Shown: positions 26,595 to 33,639 of the stretch, piece by piece | How the letters are laid out: each line of letters starts with the position of its first letter | Numbering within the stretch: the stretch's first letter is position 1 | Assembly (NCBI RefSeq): GCF_900101675.1 | Contig: NZ_FNKG01000001.1 | Span: 1,161,378-1,225,377, forward strand | Length of the DNA stretch: 64,000 nucleotides | Origin: Curtobacterium sp. UNCCL20 | Lineage (GTDB): Bacteria > Actinomycetota > Actinomycetes > Actinomycetales > Microbacteriaceae | Reading direction: 5' to 3' | Position numbers and translations under genes: made by a program | Notes under the pieces: model-generated | What the model was told of the DNA's origin: nothing | Seen by the model: the letters and a program-made list of their open reading frames with translations, nothing else | The model's database searches: none

Positions 26595-26747
26595 AGTGTG
26601 TCGCACCGGCCCGGAATCATTGGGCTCAGTGATCGATCGCATTGAGGGAACCCGTGAATCAACGGGGGTCGGTGGCGTGGACAGCGCTGTCTCTCGTAGC
26701 GTTCTGGTGTCAGAAGATGTACCCCGGAGCGCGAGCAGGAGAGCGAC

Positions 26748-27077
26748 ATGAGCACCACCGTCCCCACCGACAGCCGAGCCGAGGTCACCCTCGACACCGA
26801 GACCGTCGACACCATCGCGGTCCTCGAAGCCCTGGCCGAGCCGCAGCCTCGCCCCACCCGCGCCAAGCTCACCTGGACCCAGGAAGAGGACGGCGAATGG
26901 GTCGCCAACTACGGCGGCTACTTCGGCGGTTCGATCGACAAGCGTGACGGCCGCTACGTGGCCTCCGACACGTTCGGTCTCGTCGTCGGCGACTTCGAGT
27001 CGCTCGAGCTCGCCCAGGCGCAGCTCGCGGAGCAGCTCCACGTGATGCTGCCGTCCGTGATCCGCCCCGTCGACTGA
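26748..27077 (+). CDS. unknown protein, tandem paralogue A
   Basis: 109 aa, acidic, no signal peptide or membrane helix. The N-terminal third (MSTTVPTDSRAEVTLDTETV) is disordered. The rest is a compact domain with W-T-QEEDGEWVANYGGYFGG, SDTFGLVVGDFESLE and AQAQLAEQLHVMLPSVIR. It is closely related in full length to the next gene. I do not recognise the family. GGAG at 26734-26737 is the ribosome binding site. Two such proteins side by side point to a recent duplication. Confidence 0.75.
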   Translation: MSTTVPTDSRAEVTLDTETVDTIAVLEALAEPQPRPTRAKLTWTQEEDGEWVANYGGYFGGSIDKRDGRYVASDTFGLVVGDFESLELAQAQLAEQLHVMLPSVIRPVD

Positions 27078-27082
27078 GCACC

Positions 27083-27136
27083 ACGCACGTCGCACCACCA
27101 GGCACGACGCACGTCGCACCACCAGGCACGACGCAC
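27083..27136 (+). repeat. 24-bp tandem repeat between paralogues
   Basis: The unit ACGCACGTCGCACCACCAGG plus CACG occurs exactly twice (27083-27106, 27107-27130) and then six bases of a third copy. It lies in the 103-nt spacer between the two paralogous genes. Confidence 0.85.
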
Positions 27137-27180
27137 CACCCGCAGCACGGACAGCACCACAGCACGTCAGGAGCAGCACC

Positions 27181-27507
27181 ATGAGCACGACCGTCGCCCA
27201 CCGCCAGCAGGCCGAGGTGACCCTGGACACCGCCACCATCGAGGCGATCGCCGAGATCGAAGCGGAGGTCATCGCTCCCACGCAGCCTGCGCGTGCCCGC
27301 ATCACCTGGTCCCAGCCCGACACCGGCCTCTGGGCCGCCAACTACGGCGGCTACTACGGCGGCACCGTCGACCGGCAGGGCACCCACTACTTCGTGTCCG
27401 ACACCTTCGGCCAGTACGTCGGTGACTTCCGCTCGCTGGAAGAGGCGCAGCGGCGTCTCGCCGAGCGGCTGCACGTCGTCCTGCCGGACGTGATGCGGAC
27501 GGTCTGA
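27181..27507 (+). CDS. unknown protein, tandem paralogue B
   Basis: 108 aa, paralogue of the preceding gene. Shared positions include MSTTV, AEVTLDTxT, ITW, WxANYGGYxGG, SDTFG, VGDF, SLExAQ, LAExLHVxLPxxxR. The conserved tryptophans, paired glycines and single Phe/Tyr positions suggest one small folded domain that binds a ligand or partner. CAGGAGCAGCACC supplies a ribosome binding site. A CTGGAGGC-type hairpin follows the stop. Function unknown. Confidence 0.75.
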   Translation: MSTTVAHRQQAEVTLDTATIEAIAEIEAEVIAPTQPARARITWSQPDTGLWAANYGGYYGGTVDRQGTHYFVSDTFGQYVGDFRSLEEAQRRLAERLHVVLPDVMRTV

Positions 27508-27523
27508 CCGGCCGCACCGCGGC

Positions 27524-27586
27524 ACTGGACCCGGAGGCCCGGATCAGGTGAGCAGATCTGCTCACGTGGTCCGGGCCTCCAGTCCG
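27524..27586. repeat. CTGGAGGC-core imperfect palindrome
   Basis: Outer GGAGGCCCGGA (27531-27541) pairs with TCCGGGCCTCC (27570-27580), around a perfect inner palindrome GTGAGCAGATCTGCTCAC (27548-27565). The left arm carries a small insertion relative to other copies. It lies between convergent genes. Confidence 0.75.
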
Positions 27587-27614
27587 TTGCGCTCCGTTCG
27601 CGCAGCAGCGCTGG

Positions 27615-28346
27615 TTACGCGACCCGCTCGATGAGCTGCGGTCCGTCGTTCTTGACGCTGTTCACGGCACGGGAGACCTCGTACTGCTCGAGCCCCGCCG
27701 CCACCGTCAGTGACTCGTGGTCGAGCAGGGAAAGCAGGTCGTCGGTGCCGAGCCCGCCGTCGAGCCAGTCGTCGTAGCCGTCCGGGGTGAGGAACGCCGG
27801 CATCCGGTCGTGGACCTCGCCCGGGGCGACGTGGGCGTCACGGGTGATGATCGCGAGGGACAGCCGCCACTTGTCCGGGTCGCCTTCGGGCTTCGTCGGG
27901 TCGGGCCATGCGCTCACGAGCCCGGCCATCGCCAGGGCTCCGCCGGGCTCGTGCACGAAGTGGGGCTCCTTGCCGTCCTCGCGCACGACCCACTCGTAGT
28001 ACCCCTGCGCGGGGATGATGCAGCGGTTCGTCGCGAAGGCCCGCTTGAACATGCCGCTCGTCGCCACGGTCTCGATGCGGGCGTTGATCGGTTTCGGGCG
28101 CTGCTTCTGGAAGTCCTTCGCCCAGCTCGGCACGAAGCCCCAGCTGATCTGCGGGAGTTCCCGTTCACCGTGGCGCTGCCGGACCGCGAACACGGGGTCG
28201 GTCGGGGCGACGTTCCAGCTCGGGATGAGACCGGTGCCGACCTCGCCGGTGTCCTCGTCGACGTGCTCGGTCCGGGCGGCGAGCCCACCGACGAGTTCGG
28301 GCAGCAGATCAGCGGTGGTGTCGGAGACCACGAACCTTCCACACAT
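27615..28346 (-). CDS. HMCES/YedK-type abasic-site crosslink protein
   Basis: 243 aa, SRAP domain. The protein starts MCGRF, so Cys2 is exposed after Met removal and can form the thiazolidine link to abasic sites in single-stranded DNA. Other family positions are SWNVAPTDPVFAV, WGFVPSWAKD, NARIET, RCIIPAQGYYEW (catalytic Glu) and HDRMPAFL (catalytic His). The start is fixed by the need for Cys2. It protects replication forks; in bacteria it is often SOS-linked, but no LexA box was recognised here. Confidence 0.92.
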   Translation of the reverse strand: MCGRFVVSDTTADLLPELVGGLAARTEHVDEDTGEVGTGLIPSWNVAPTDPVFAVRQRHGERELPQISWGFVPSWAKDFQKQRPKPINARIETVATSGMFKRAFATNRCIIPAQGYYEWVVREDGKEPHFVHEPGGALAMAGLVSAWPDPTKPEGDPDKWRLSLAIITRDAHVAPGEVHDRMPAFLTPDGYDDWLDGGLGTDDLLSLLDHESLTVAAGLEQYEVSRAVNSVKNDGPQLIERVA

Positions 28347-28465
28347 GCGCCCAGTGTGCCCGCCGCCACCGACAGGCGCCCGGTGGCCCGCTGCAGGCGG
28401 CCACGCATGACCGGACACGCCCGAGCCGCCCGCAACGCCGAGCGGCCCCCGCCCGCCGTTCCGCC

Positions 28466-28491
28466 GCGTTCCAGCACTCGCTCAGGAACGC
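28466..28491. promoter_or_regulatory. possible operator before ohr
   Basis: GCGTTCC (28466-28472) and GGAACGC (28485-28491) form an inverted repeat with a 12-nt spacer, ending 16 nt before the ohr start codon. An OhrR/MarR-type site is possible, but no ohrR gene is nearby. Confidence 0.35.
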
Positions 28492-28507
28492 ACGATGCGC
28501 TCGGACC

Positions 28508-28933
28508 ATGAGTCTCGACATCGTCTACACCGCAGCAGCCCACGCCACCGGCGGAGGCCGCGACGGCCACGTGCGCACCGAGGACGACCGCCTCGACCTC
28601 GACACCCGTCCGCCGAAGGAGATGGGTGGCAGCGGCGAGGGAACGAACCCCGAGCAGCTGTTCGCCGCCGGGTACGCCGCGTGCTTCCTCGGGGCACTGC
28701 ACGCCGCGGGCAAGGAGCTCGGGGTCGACACCACCGGGGCCGAGGTCTCCGCCGAGGTCGGCATCGGCGGCAACGGGCAGGGCGGGTTCGGGCTCGCGGT
28801 GGAGCTCGACGTGTACGCCCCGTCGGCCGAGCCGTCGCAGCGCCAGCGCCTCACCGAGCGTGCCCACGAGATCTGCCCCTACTCGAACGCCACCCGCGGC
28901 AACATCACCGTCGCGCTCTCGATCGTCGACTAG
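28508..28933 (+). CDS. ohr: organic hydroperoxide resistance protein
   Basis: 141 aa, OsmC/Ohr fold. The redox pair is Cys59 (GYAACFLGAL) and Cys123 (HEICPYSNATRG); conserved Arg18 lies in GGGRDG. The 36-42 segment KEMGGSG matches Ohr rather than OsmC. It reduces organic peroxides with lipoamide- or thiol-derived electrons in the cytoplasm. No Shine-Dalgarno is evident before the ATG. The YchJ-like gene starts 9 nt after the stop. Confidence 0.93.
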   Translation: MSLDIVYTAAAHATGGGRDGHVRTEDDRLDLDTRPPKEMGGSGEGTNPEQLFAAGYAACFLGALHAAGKELGVDTTGAEVSAEVGIGGNGQGGFGLAVELDVYAPSAEPSQRQRLTERAHEICPYSNATRGNITVALSIVD

Positions 28934-28942
28934 CGTTCCGCC

Positions 28943-29329
28943 GTGGTCACCGACGAGTCGCGCTGCCCCTGCCTGAGCGGGAACCCCTACGGCGAGTGCT
29001 GCGGACCCCTGCACGCCGGGGCCGCCGCCCCGACGGCAGAGCGGCTCATGCGGTCACGGTTCAGCGCGTTCGCGCTCGGTCTGCCGGAGTACCTCCTGCT
29101 GACGTGGCACCCGCGGACGCGGCCGGCCACGCTCGAGTTGGACCCGGAGCAGCGATGGACACGGTTGGACGTGCTGTCGACGCAGTCTGGAGGCCCGTTC
29201 GACTCCCGGGGCACGGTCGCGTTCCGCGCGTGGTGGCGCAGCGACGACGAACGGGGCACGCTCGAGGAGACGAGCGAGTTCGTCCGCGAGGGCGGGCGCT
29301 GGTTCTACGTCGACGGCGTGGTGGCCTGA
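28943..29329 (+). CDS. YchJ-family protein with SEC-C zinc motif
   Basis: 128 aa. The N-terminal SEC-C-like motif is CPCLSGNPYGECCGPLH, with four Cys/His ligands for zinc. The body (AERLMRSRFSAFALGLPEYLLLTWHPRTRP, then GTVAFRAWWR) is the NTF2-like YchJ domain. The biochemical role is unknown. GTG at 28943 directly follows ohr, so the two are probably co-transcribed. Confidence 0.85.
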   Translation: MVTDESRCPCLSGNPYGECCGPLHAGAAAPTAERLMRSRFSAFALGLPEYLLLTWHPRTRPATLELDPEQRWTRLDVLSTQSGGPFDSRGTVAFRAWWRSDDERGTLEETSEFVREGGRWFYVDGVVA

Positions 29330-29356
29330 GCGCGTCCTGCTCGTCTTCGGGGCTGC

Positions 29357-30223
29357 TCAGGCCGTGATGGTCTCGGGCAGGCCCACGGCGGCGCGCATCG
29401 CCTTCCGCACCTCGGCCTCGCGCGGCAAAAGCTCGTCCTGGTCACCCGTGAGGAAGAACCGGATCTGCCCGATGGCCTGCTCGGTGAGCATGTCGAGGCC
29501 GTTCAGCACGCGGCCACCGTCGGCACCCCACCGGCTCGCGGCGGCGGTGGGCCACGGCTCGTAGGCGACGTCGAACAGCACCGCGTCGGGGCCGGAGGGC
29601 AGCAGCTCGAGGTCGTCGGCGGCACCGCCGGGCAACGTCGAGACGACGAACCCGTGGCGGGTCCCGGGGAGCTCGGTGAGCGGGAACACCTCGAGGGTGA
29701 CCCCGAGCCGCACCGCCAGGTCGACGAGCTGCCCGGTCTTCGCGGTGTCGCGGACGAACACCCGCACGAGTGCCGCCCCGAGCCGCACGGCCGCGGTGAG
29801 GGCGCTCGCCGCGGTCGCCCCGCCGCCGAGGATCGCCGCCTCGCCGGGCAGGTGCCCGAGCGCCTCGACCGGGCGGACGAGCCCTTCGACGTCGGTGTTC
29901 GCGCCGTGCCGCAGGACGGTGTCGCCCTCGGTGCGGAACGCGATGGTGTTCGCGACGCCGAGCTCGTCGACGAGCGGGGTGGTCCGGTCGAGGAGCGGCA
30001 GCACCTCGCGTTTGAGCGGCATCGTGAGGCTCAGCCCACGCCATTCGCGGCCCAGCCCCGCGACGAACGCGTCGAGCCCACCGGACGCGACCTCGTGCCT
30101 CCCGTACCGGAACGGCACCCCGAGCACGTCGTAAGCCGCTGCGTGGAGCGCGGGCGAGAGCGAGTGCGCGATGGGGGAGCCGAGCACCGCCAGGGTGGTG
30201 CGGTCGGGGTCGAGGTACGTCAC
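29357..30223 (-). CDS. aroE: shikimate dehydrogenase family protein
   Basis: 288 aa. Substrate-binding Ser21/Ser23 (AHSLSP), catalytic Lys71 (LTMPLKRE), Asn92 (VANTIAF) and Asp111 (NTDVEG) are in place. The NADP motif is GGGATA at 133-138. It reduces 3-dehydroshikimate to shikimate. LTMPLK in place of the commoner VTxPxK suggests the actinobacterial AroE subgroup. GTG start with TACCCT 6 nt upstream, so leaderless. The chorismate mutase gene lies 1.8 kb away. Confidence 0.88.
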   Translation of the reverse strand: MTYLDPDRTTLAVLGSPIAHSLSPALHAAAYDVLGVPFRYGRHEVASGGLDAFVAGLGREWRGLSLTMPLKREVLPLLDRTTPLVDELGVANTIAFRTEGDTVLRHGANTDVEGLVRPVEALGHLPGEAAILGGGATAASALTAAVRLGAALVRVFVRDTAKTGQLVDLAVRLGVTLEVFPLTELPGTRHGFVVSTLPGGAADDLELLPSGPDAVLFDVAYEPWPTAAASRWGADGGRVLNGLDMLTEQAIGQIRFFLTGDQDELLPREAEVRKAMRAAVGLPETITA

Positions 30224-30235
30224 GGTGCCAGGGTA
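30224..30235 (-). promoter_or_regulatory. -10 box of leaderless aroE
   Basis: TACCCT on the minus strand at 30230-30235, then six bases, then GTG at 30221-30223. Confidence 0.45.
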
Positions 30236-30260
30236 TCCAGCCGTGTCTCCGAGCCAGCCG

Positions 30261-30279
30261 TTAGGTTAGGCTACCCTTC
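30261..30279 (+). promoter_or_regulatory. IdeR/DtxR iron box overlapping the fecB-like promoter
   Basis: TTAGGTTAGGCTACCCTTC matches the actinobacterial iron-box consensus (TTAGGTTAGGCTAACCTAA) at 16 of 19 positions. TAGGCT inside it (30267-30272) serves as -10, 7 nt before the GTG. Repressor binding would block RNA polymerase directly, giving iron-repressed expression. Confidence 0.78.
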
Positions 30280-31284
30280 GTGATCCGTACTCCCCATCGT
30301 TTCCGACGCGTGCTCGCCGCAGCCGGCGCCCTCGTCGCAGCGTCCCTCGTCCTCGCCGGGTGCGCCTCCGGCTCCGGCACGTCCACCGACGAGTCGTCGT
30401 CCTCCGGTGACGGCGCCTTCCCGGTGTCCATCACGACCGCGCTCGGCACCACGAAGATCGACGCGAAGCCGAAGCGCGTCGTCGCCCTCGGCTGGGGCGA
30501 CGCCGAGACCGCACTCGAACTCGGCGTGCAGCCCGTCGGTGCGAGCGACTGGCTCGCATTCGGTGGCGACGGCGTCGGACCGTGGCTCAAGGGGGCCTAC
30601 AAGAAGTCGCCGAAGATCATCCAGACGCTCGAGCCAAGCTACGAGGACATCCTCAAGCTGAAGCCCGACGTGATCCTCGACGTGAAGTCCTCGGGCGACA
30701 AGGACCGCTACGCGAAGCTGTCCGCCATCGCGCCGACCGTGGCGATCCCGAAGGGCGGGGAGAACTACCTCGCATCGACGGAGCAGCAGACCACGATGAT
30801 CGCGAAGGCGCTGGGCAAGGAGGCCGAGGGCAAGAAGCTGCTCGCCGGTCTCGACGACGCCTACGCCGCCGCGCGGAAGGCCCACCCGGAGTTCGACGGC
30901 AAGTCCGCCGTGGTCGGTGCCTACACGGCCGACGGGTTCGGTGCCTACGCCTCGACGGACAGTCGTTCCACCTTCATGCGGAACCTCGGCTTCACCATCC
31001 CGAAGGCCATCGATGAGCAGGCCGGCAAGGCGTTCTCGGTGCACCTCTCGGACGAGAACCTCGACCTGCTGAACGCCGACCTCACGCTGATCCTGCCGAT
31101 CTACGTCGATGCGTCGAAGGCCGAGTCGGACCCGCTGTTCCAGAAGGTGCCGTCGGTCGAGGCCGGGCACTCCATCGTGTTCGACGACCCCGACGTGTCC
31201 TCGGCGTTCTCGATGGGGACCACCGCGGCGATCGAGTGGGCGCTGAAGAAGCTGCCCGACGAGTTCGCGGCGAAGCTGGGCTGA
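30280..31284 (+). CDS. iron-siderophore ABC substrate-binding lipoprotein
   Basis: 334 aa. A lipoprotein signal ends in LVLAGC with Cys28 as the acylated residue. The FecB/FhuD-type periplasmic binding domain has KPKRVVALGWGDAETALELG, EPSYEDILKLKPDVIL, KLSAIAPTVA and LNADLTLILPIY. It should capture ferric siderophores at the outer face of the membrane. No permease or ATPase genes follow, so it is a stand-alone receptor that must share another FecCDE-type importer. The iron box at its start supports iron regulation. Confidence 0.88.
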   Translation: MIRTPHRFRRVLAAAGALVAASLVLAGCASGSGTSTDESSSSGDGAFPVSITTALGTTKIDAKPKRVVALGWGDAETALELGVQPVGASDWLAFGGDGVGPWLKGAYKKSPKIIQTLEPSYEDILKLKPDVILDVKSSGDKDRYAKLSAIAPTVAIPKGGENYLASTEQQTTMIAKALGKEAEGKKLLAGLDDAYAAARKAHPEFDGKSAVVGAYTADGFGAYASTDSRSTFMRNLGFTIPKAIDEQAGKAFSVHLSDENLDLLNADLTLILPIYVDASKAESDPLFQKVPSVEAGHSIVFDDPDVSSAFSMGTTAAIEWALKKLPDEFAAKLG

Positions 31285-31332
31285 CGCGGGGCCGGGCGCC
31301 GGGCGCCGGGCGCCGGGCCGCTGCTCCGCGAA

Positions 31333-31373
31333 AGCGACAGATTGCCGCGGAACCTCCGCGGCAATCTGTCGCT
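31333..31373. terminator. AGCGACA-family perfect hairpin
   Basis: Arms AGCGACAGATTGCCGCGG (31333-31350) and CCGCGGCAATCTGTCGCT (31356-31373) are perfectly complementary around a 5-nt loop. It follows the siderophore-binding gene. Just before it, 31287-31320 is a run of GCCGGGC repeats. Confidence 0.8.
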
Positions 31374-31431
31374 CTCGCCGAGGGGACGCGAGCCACAGCC
31401 GGGAACTGTCGCGCTGACGGACGGGAGGCTC

Positions 31432-31447
31432 GGTGCCAGCTGGCACC
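31432..31447. repeat. degenerate centre of a CTGGAGGC-core palindrome
   Basis: The 16-nt palindrome GGTGCCAGCTGGCACC is identical to the centre of the copies at 24127 and 44699. The left flank GGGAGGCTC is a decayed core and the right core is lost. Confidence 0.6.
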
Positions 31448-31531
31448 TGGGCCACGCCGGCGGCTCCCGCCGCGCGCAATGGGAAGGAACGCCTGCGTGC
31501 GATGGGAAAGGACGCGCGCGAACGCGCCGGG

Positions 31532-31945
31532 TCAGACGCCGAACGTCGACCCGAGGAACGCGAACAGCAGCGCGATGAGCGGGAACGAGCCCTGCACGAA
31601 CGCGGAGTTGAGGTAGCGCCGACCGGTCCCGGCGAGGATCACCGCGGCACCGAGCATGCTCGCGGTGGAGAACACGACGAGGGTCCACCCGCTCGCGGTG
31701 TTGCCCGCGGTGACCAGCACGACGCCGAGCAGCGCACCGATCGCCAGGAACAGGTTGTAGAAGCCCTGGTTGAAGGCGAGCGACCGGGTCGCCTCGGCCT
31801 CGGTGTCGGACGCGATCCCGAAGACCCGGCGGACGCGCGGGCTCGTCCACGCCACGGACTCGAGGAAGAAGATGTACACGTGCACGAGACCCGCGAGGGC
31901 CGCGACCACGCACGAGATCACGAGCAGGACCGACATGGGTTCCAT
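31532..31945 (-). CDS. DUF1304 membrane protein
   Basis: 137 aa with four membrane helices. The N-terminus is MEPMSVLLVISCVVAALAGL, then HVYIFFLESVAWTSPRVRRVFG, AFNQGFYNLFLAIGALLGVV and FVQGSFPLIALLF. The pattern HxxxFxxE...W and NQGxYNxFLA is typical of DUF1304 proteins, whose function is unknown. The ATG at 31936 (MSVLL) is an alternative start. Before it on the other side lie 112 nt of spacer to the chorismate mutase gene. Confidence 0.85.
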   Translation of the reverse strand: MEPMSVLLVISCVVAALAGLVHVYIFFLESVAWTSPRVRRVFGIASDTEAEATRSLAFNQGFYNLFLAIGALLGVVLVTAGNTASGWTLVVFSTASMLGAAVILAGTGRRYLNSAFVQGSFPLIALLFAFLGSTFGV

Positions 31946-32045
31946 TCTCGCAGTTCAGAAGGGGTGCTCAGGTTCTGCCCAGGTTCAGCAGTGGGGCGTC
32001 GAGCACGTCCGGCGTAACCGACACGAGTCGGCCAGCCTCGGCGGT

Positions 32046-32057
32046 TAGGCTCGTGCC
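32046..32057 (+). promoter_or_regulatory. -10 box of leaderless chorismate mutase gene
   Basis: TAGGCT at 32046-32051, six bases, then the ATG at 32058. No Shine-Dalgarno sequence. Confidence 0.45.
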
Positions 32058-32381
32058 ATGAGCGACGACGACACCACGCCCCAGTACGACCAGGCGGCCG
32101 TCGCCGAACTGCGCAGCATCCGGCAGAGCATCGACAACATCGACGCCGCGCTGATCCACATGCTCGCTGAGCGCTTCAAGTACACGCAGCGCGTCGGGTA
32201 CCTCAAGGCCGCCGCGGGCATGCCGGCAGCCGACCCGGGTCGCGAGCAGGTCCAGGTCGCCCGGCTCCGCTCGCTCGCAGCCGAAGCCCACCTCGACCCC
32301 GCGTTCGCCGAGAAGTTCCTCAACTTCATCGTCGCCGAGGTCATCCACCACCACGAGCAGATCGCCGGCGGCGAGGCGTGA
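32058..32381 (+). CDS. chorismate mutase, AroQ type
   Basis: 107 aa, all-helical. The AroQ pattern is ELRSIRQSIDNIDAALIHMLAERFKYTQRVGYLKA, with the basic and acidic residues that bind chorismate, and a C-terminal FLNFIVAEVIHHHEQI helix. It converts chorismate to prephenate for Phe/Tyr synthesis. It is free-standing, as in many actinobacteria, where DAHP synthase can activate it. Its stop overlaps the GTG of the lactonase gene. Confidence 0.88.
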   Translation: MSDDDTTPQYDQAAVAELRSIRQSIDNIDAALIHMLAERFKYTQRVGYLKAAAGMPAADPGREQVQVARLRSLAAEAHLDPAFAEKFLNFIVAEVIHHHEQIAGGEA

Positions 32382-33463
32382 CCGCGACGCTCCCCACCCT
32401 GCTCGTCGGCTCGTACACGGCGACGGGTGGCGGCACCGCGACCGGCATCTCGATCGTCGCGAGCACCGCGGCCTCCGAGTCCGACAGCGCTGACGTCCGC
32501 ACCGTGGCCGTCATGGACGACCCCTCGTTCCTCGCCGTGTCCGGCGACCGGGTCTACGCCGTCTCCGAGACCGCCGACGGCGGCGTCTCGGCCTTCCGCC
32601 GCGACGGCTCCGGGCTCGAGCACCTCTGGGACGCACCCGCCGGTGGGGACGCCCCGTGCCACGTGCGCGTCGACCCGTCCGGTGCGCTCGTGGTCACCAA
32701 CTACGTCTCCGGCACCGTGACCGCGGTGTCGCTCCGGACCGCCGAGTCGCACGCCGCCTCCGTGCTCGCCAGCGATGGACTCGTCGCGGCCCACGGCAGC
32801 GAGGAGCTCGTCGGCGCACCGGGCTCGGCCGTCGTGACCGAGGTCCTGCCGGACGCCTCCGGCCCGGTCGAGGACCGGCAGGAGGGCCCGCACGCCCACC
32901 AGTCGATCGCGACGCCGGACGGGACGGTGCTCGTCGCCGACCTCGGCGGCGACGCGCTCCACGAGTTCCGGATCACGGACGCTCCGTCGATCGAGCCGGT
33001 CCGGGTGCACCACGTCGCGCCCGGCGTGGGGCCGCGGCACATGGCCTGGTACGACGGCGACCTGTTCGTGGCCGGCGAGCTGGACGGGCACGTCCACCGC
33101 CTGCGCCGCGACGAGTCCGGATCGTTCGTCACGGTCGCGTCCGCCGCGACCTTCACGGGCGAGGTCGGCGAGTCCCTCCTCAGCCACATCGAGGTCGACG
33201 ATGCCGGACGGGTGTTCGTCGCGGTCCGCGGTCGAGACCTCATCGTGGTGCTCGACGCTGCCGACGGTGGCCTGATCCTGGTCGGCTCGGCGTCGTCCGG
33301 CGGCGTGTGGCCGCGGCACTTCGCGCGCGTCCCCGGGTTCGTGCTCGTCGCGAACCAGATGTCGGACGCGATCGCGGTCCTGCCCCTCGGCGACGACGGC
33401 GTGCCCGGCGAGGCCGTCGCGCAGATCCCGGTCGGCACGCCGACCTGCGTCGTCCCCGTCTGA
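32378..33463 (+). CDS. lactonase-family beta-propeller (6-phosphogluconolactonase-like)
   Basis: 361 aa. Seven-bladed propeller of the YbhE/Pgl lactonase family: LLVGSYTATG at the start, PCHVRVDPSGALVVTNYVSG, QEGPHAHQSIATPDG, VADLGGDALHEF, GPRHMAW and GGVWPRHFARVPGF. The HxH and PRH motifs are the usual metal or substrate positions. It may hydrolyse 6-phosphogluconolactone, but many members act on other lactones. The 4-nt GTGA overlap couples it to chorismate mutase, an unexpected pathway pairing. Confidence 0.8.
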   Translation: MTATLPTLLVGSYTATGGGTATGISIVASTAASESDSADVRTVAVMDDPSFLAVSGDRVYAVSETADGGVSAFRRDGSGLEHLWDAPAGGDAPCHVRVDPSGALVVTNYVSGTVTAVSLRTAESHAASVLASDGLVAAHGSEELVGAPGSAVVTEVLPDASGPVEDRQEGPHAHQSIATPDGTVLVADLGGDALHEFRITDAPSIEPVRVHHVAPGVGPRHMAWYDGDLFVAGELDGHVHRLRRDESGSFVTVASAATFTGEVGESLLSHIEVDDAGRVFVAVRGRDLIVVLDAADGGLILVGSASSGGVWPRHFARVPGFVLVANQMSDAIAVLPLGDDGVPGEAVAQIPVGTPTCVVPV

Positions 33464-33529
33464 TCCTGTCGGCGGACTGATCCGCGCGGCGGACTGATCC
33501 AGTCTGCGGACTGGTCCTGTTTTCCGGAC
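33461..33529 (+). repeat. 17-bp tandem repeat starting at the lactonase stop codon
   Basis: Units TGATCCTGTCGGCGGAC (33461-33477), TGATCCGCGCGGCGGAC (33478-33494), TGATCCAGTCTGCGGAC (33495-33511) and a decayed fourth (33512-33529). The first TGA is the gene's stop. Confidence 0.75.
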
Positions 33530-33540
33530 CGGTCCGGCTG

Positions 33541-33586
33541 ACGGCCTGGAGGCGCGGTGCCAGCCGGCACCGCGCCTCCAGGCCGT
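33541..33586. repeat. CTGGAGGC-core palindrome
   Basis: 21-nt arms (ACGGCCTGGAGGCGCGGTGC C and its complement) around a 4-nt centre AGCC. It lies between the convergent lactonase and hydroxyacid dehydrogenase genes. Confidence 0.88.
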
Positions 33587-33639
33587 CACCTGGTCACGAC
33601 CACCGCACGCCGCTCACCGGACGCGCGTGGCCCGCGGCC

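Noticed and set aside
26480..26747. Possible tRNA or small RNA gene
   Set aside because: No cloverleaf or other recognisable RNA fold was found by eye.
26551..26751. 66-aa frame ending in an ATGA overlap with paralogue A
   Set aside because: No ribosome site, no recognisable domain, and it covers the repeated promoter boxes. Considered a chance frame.
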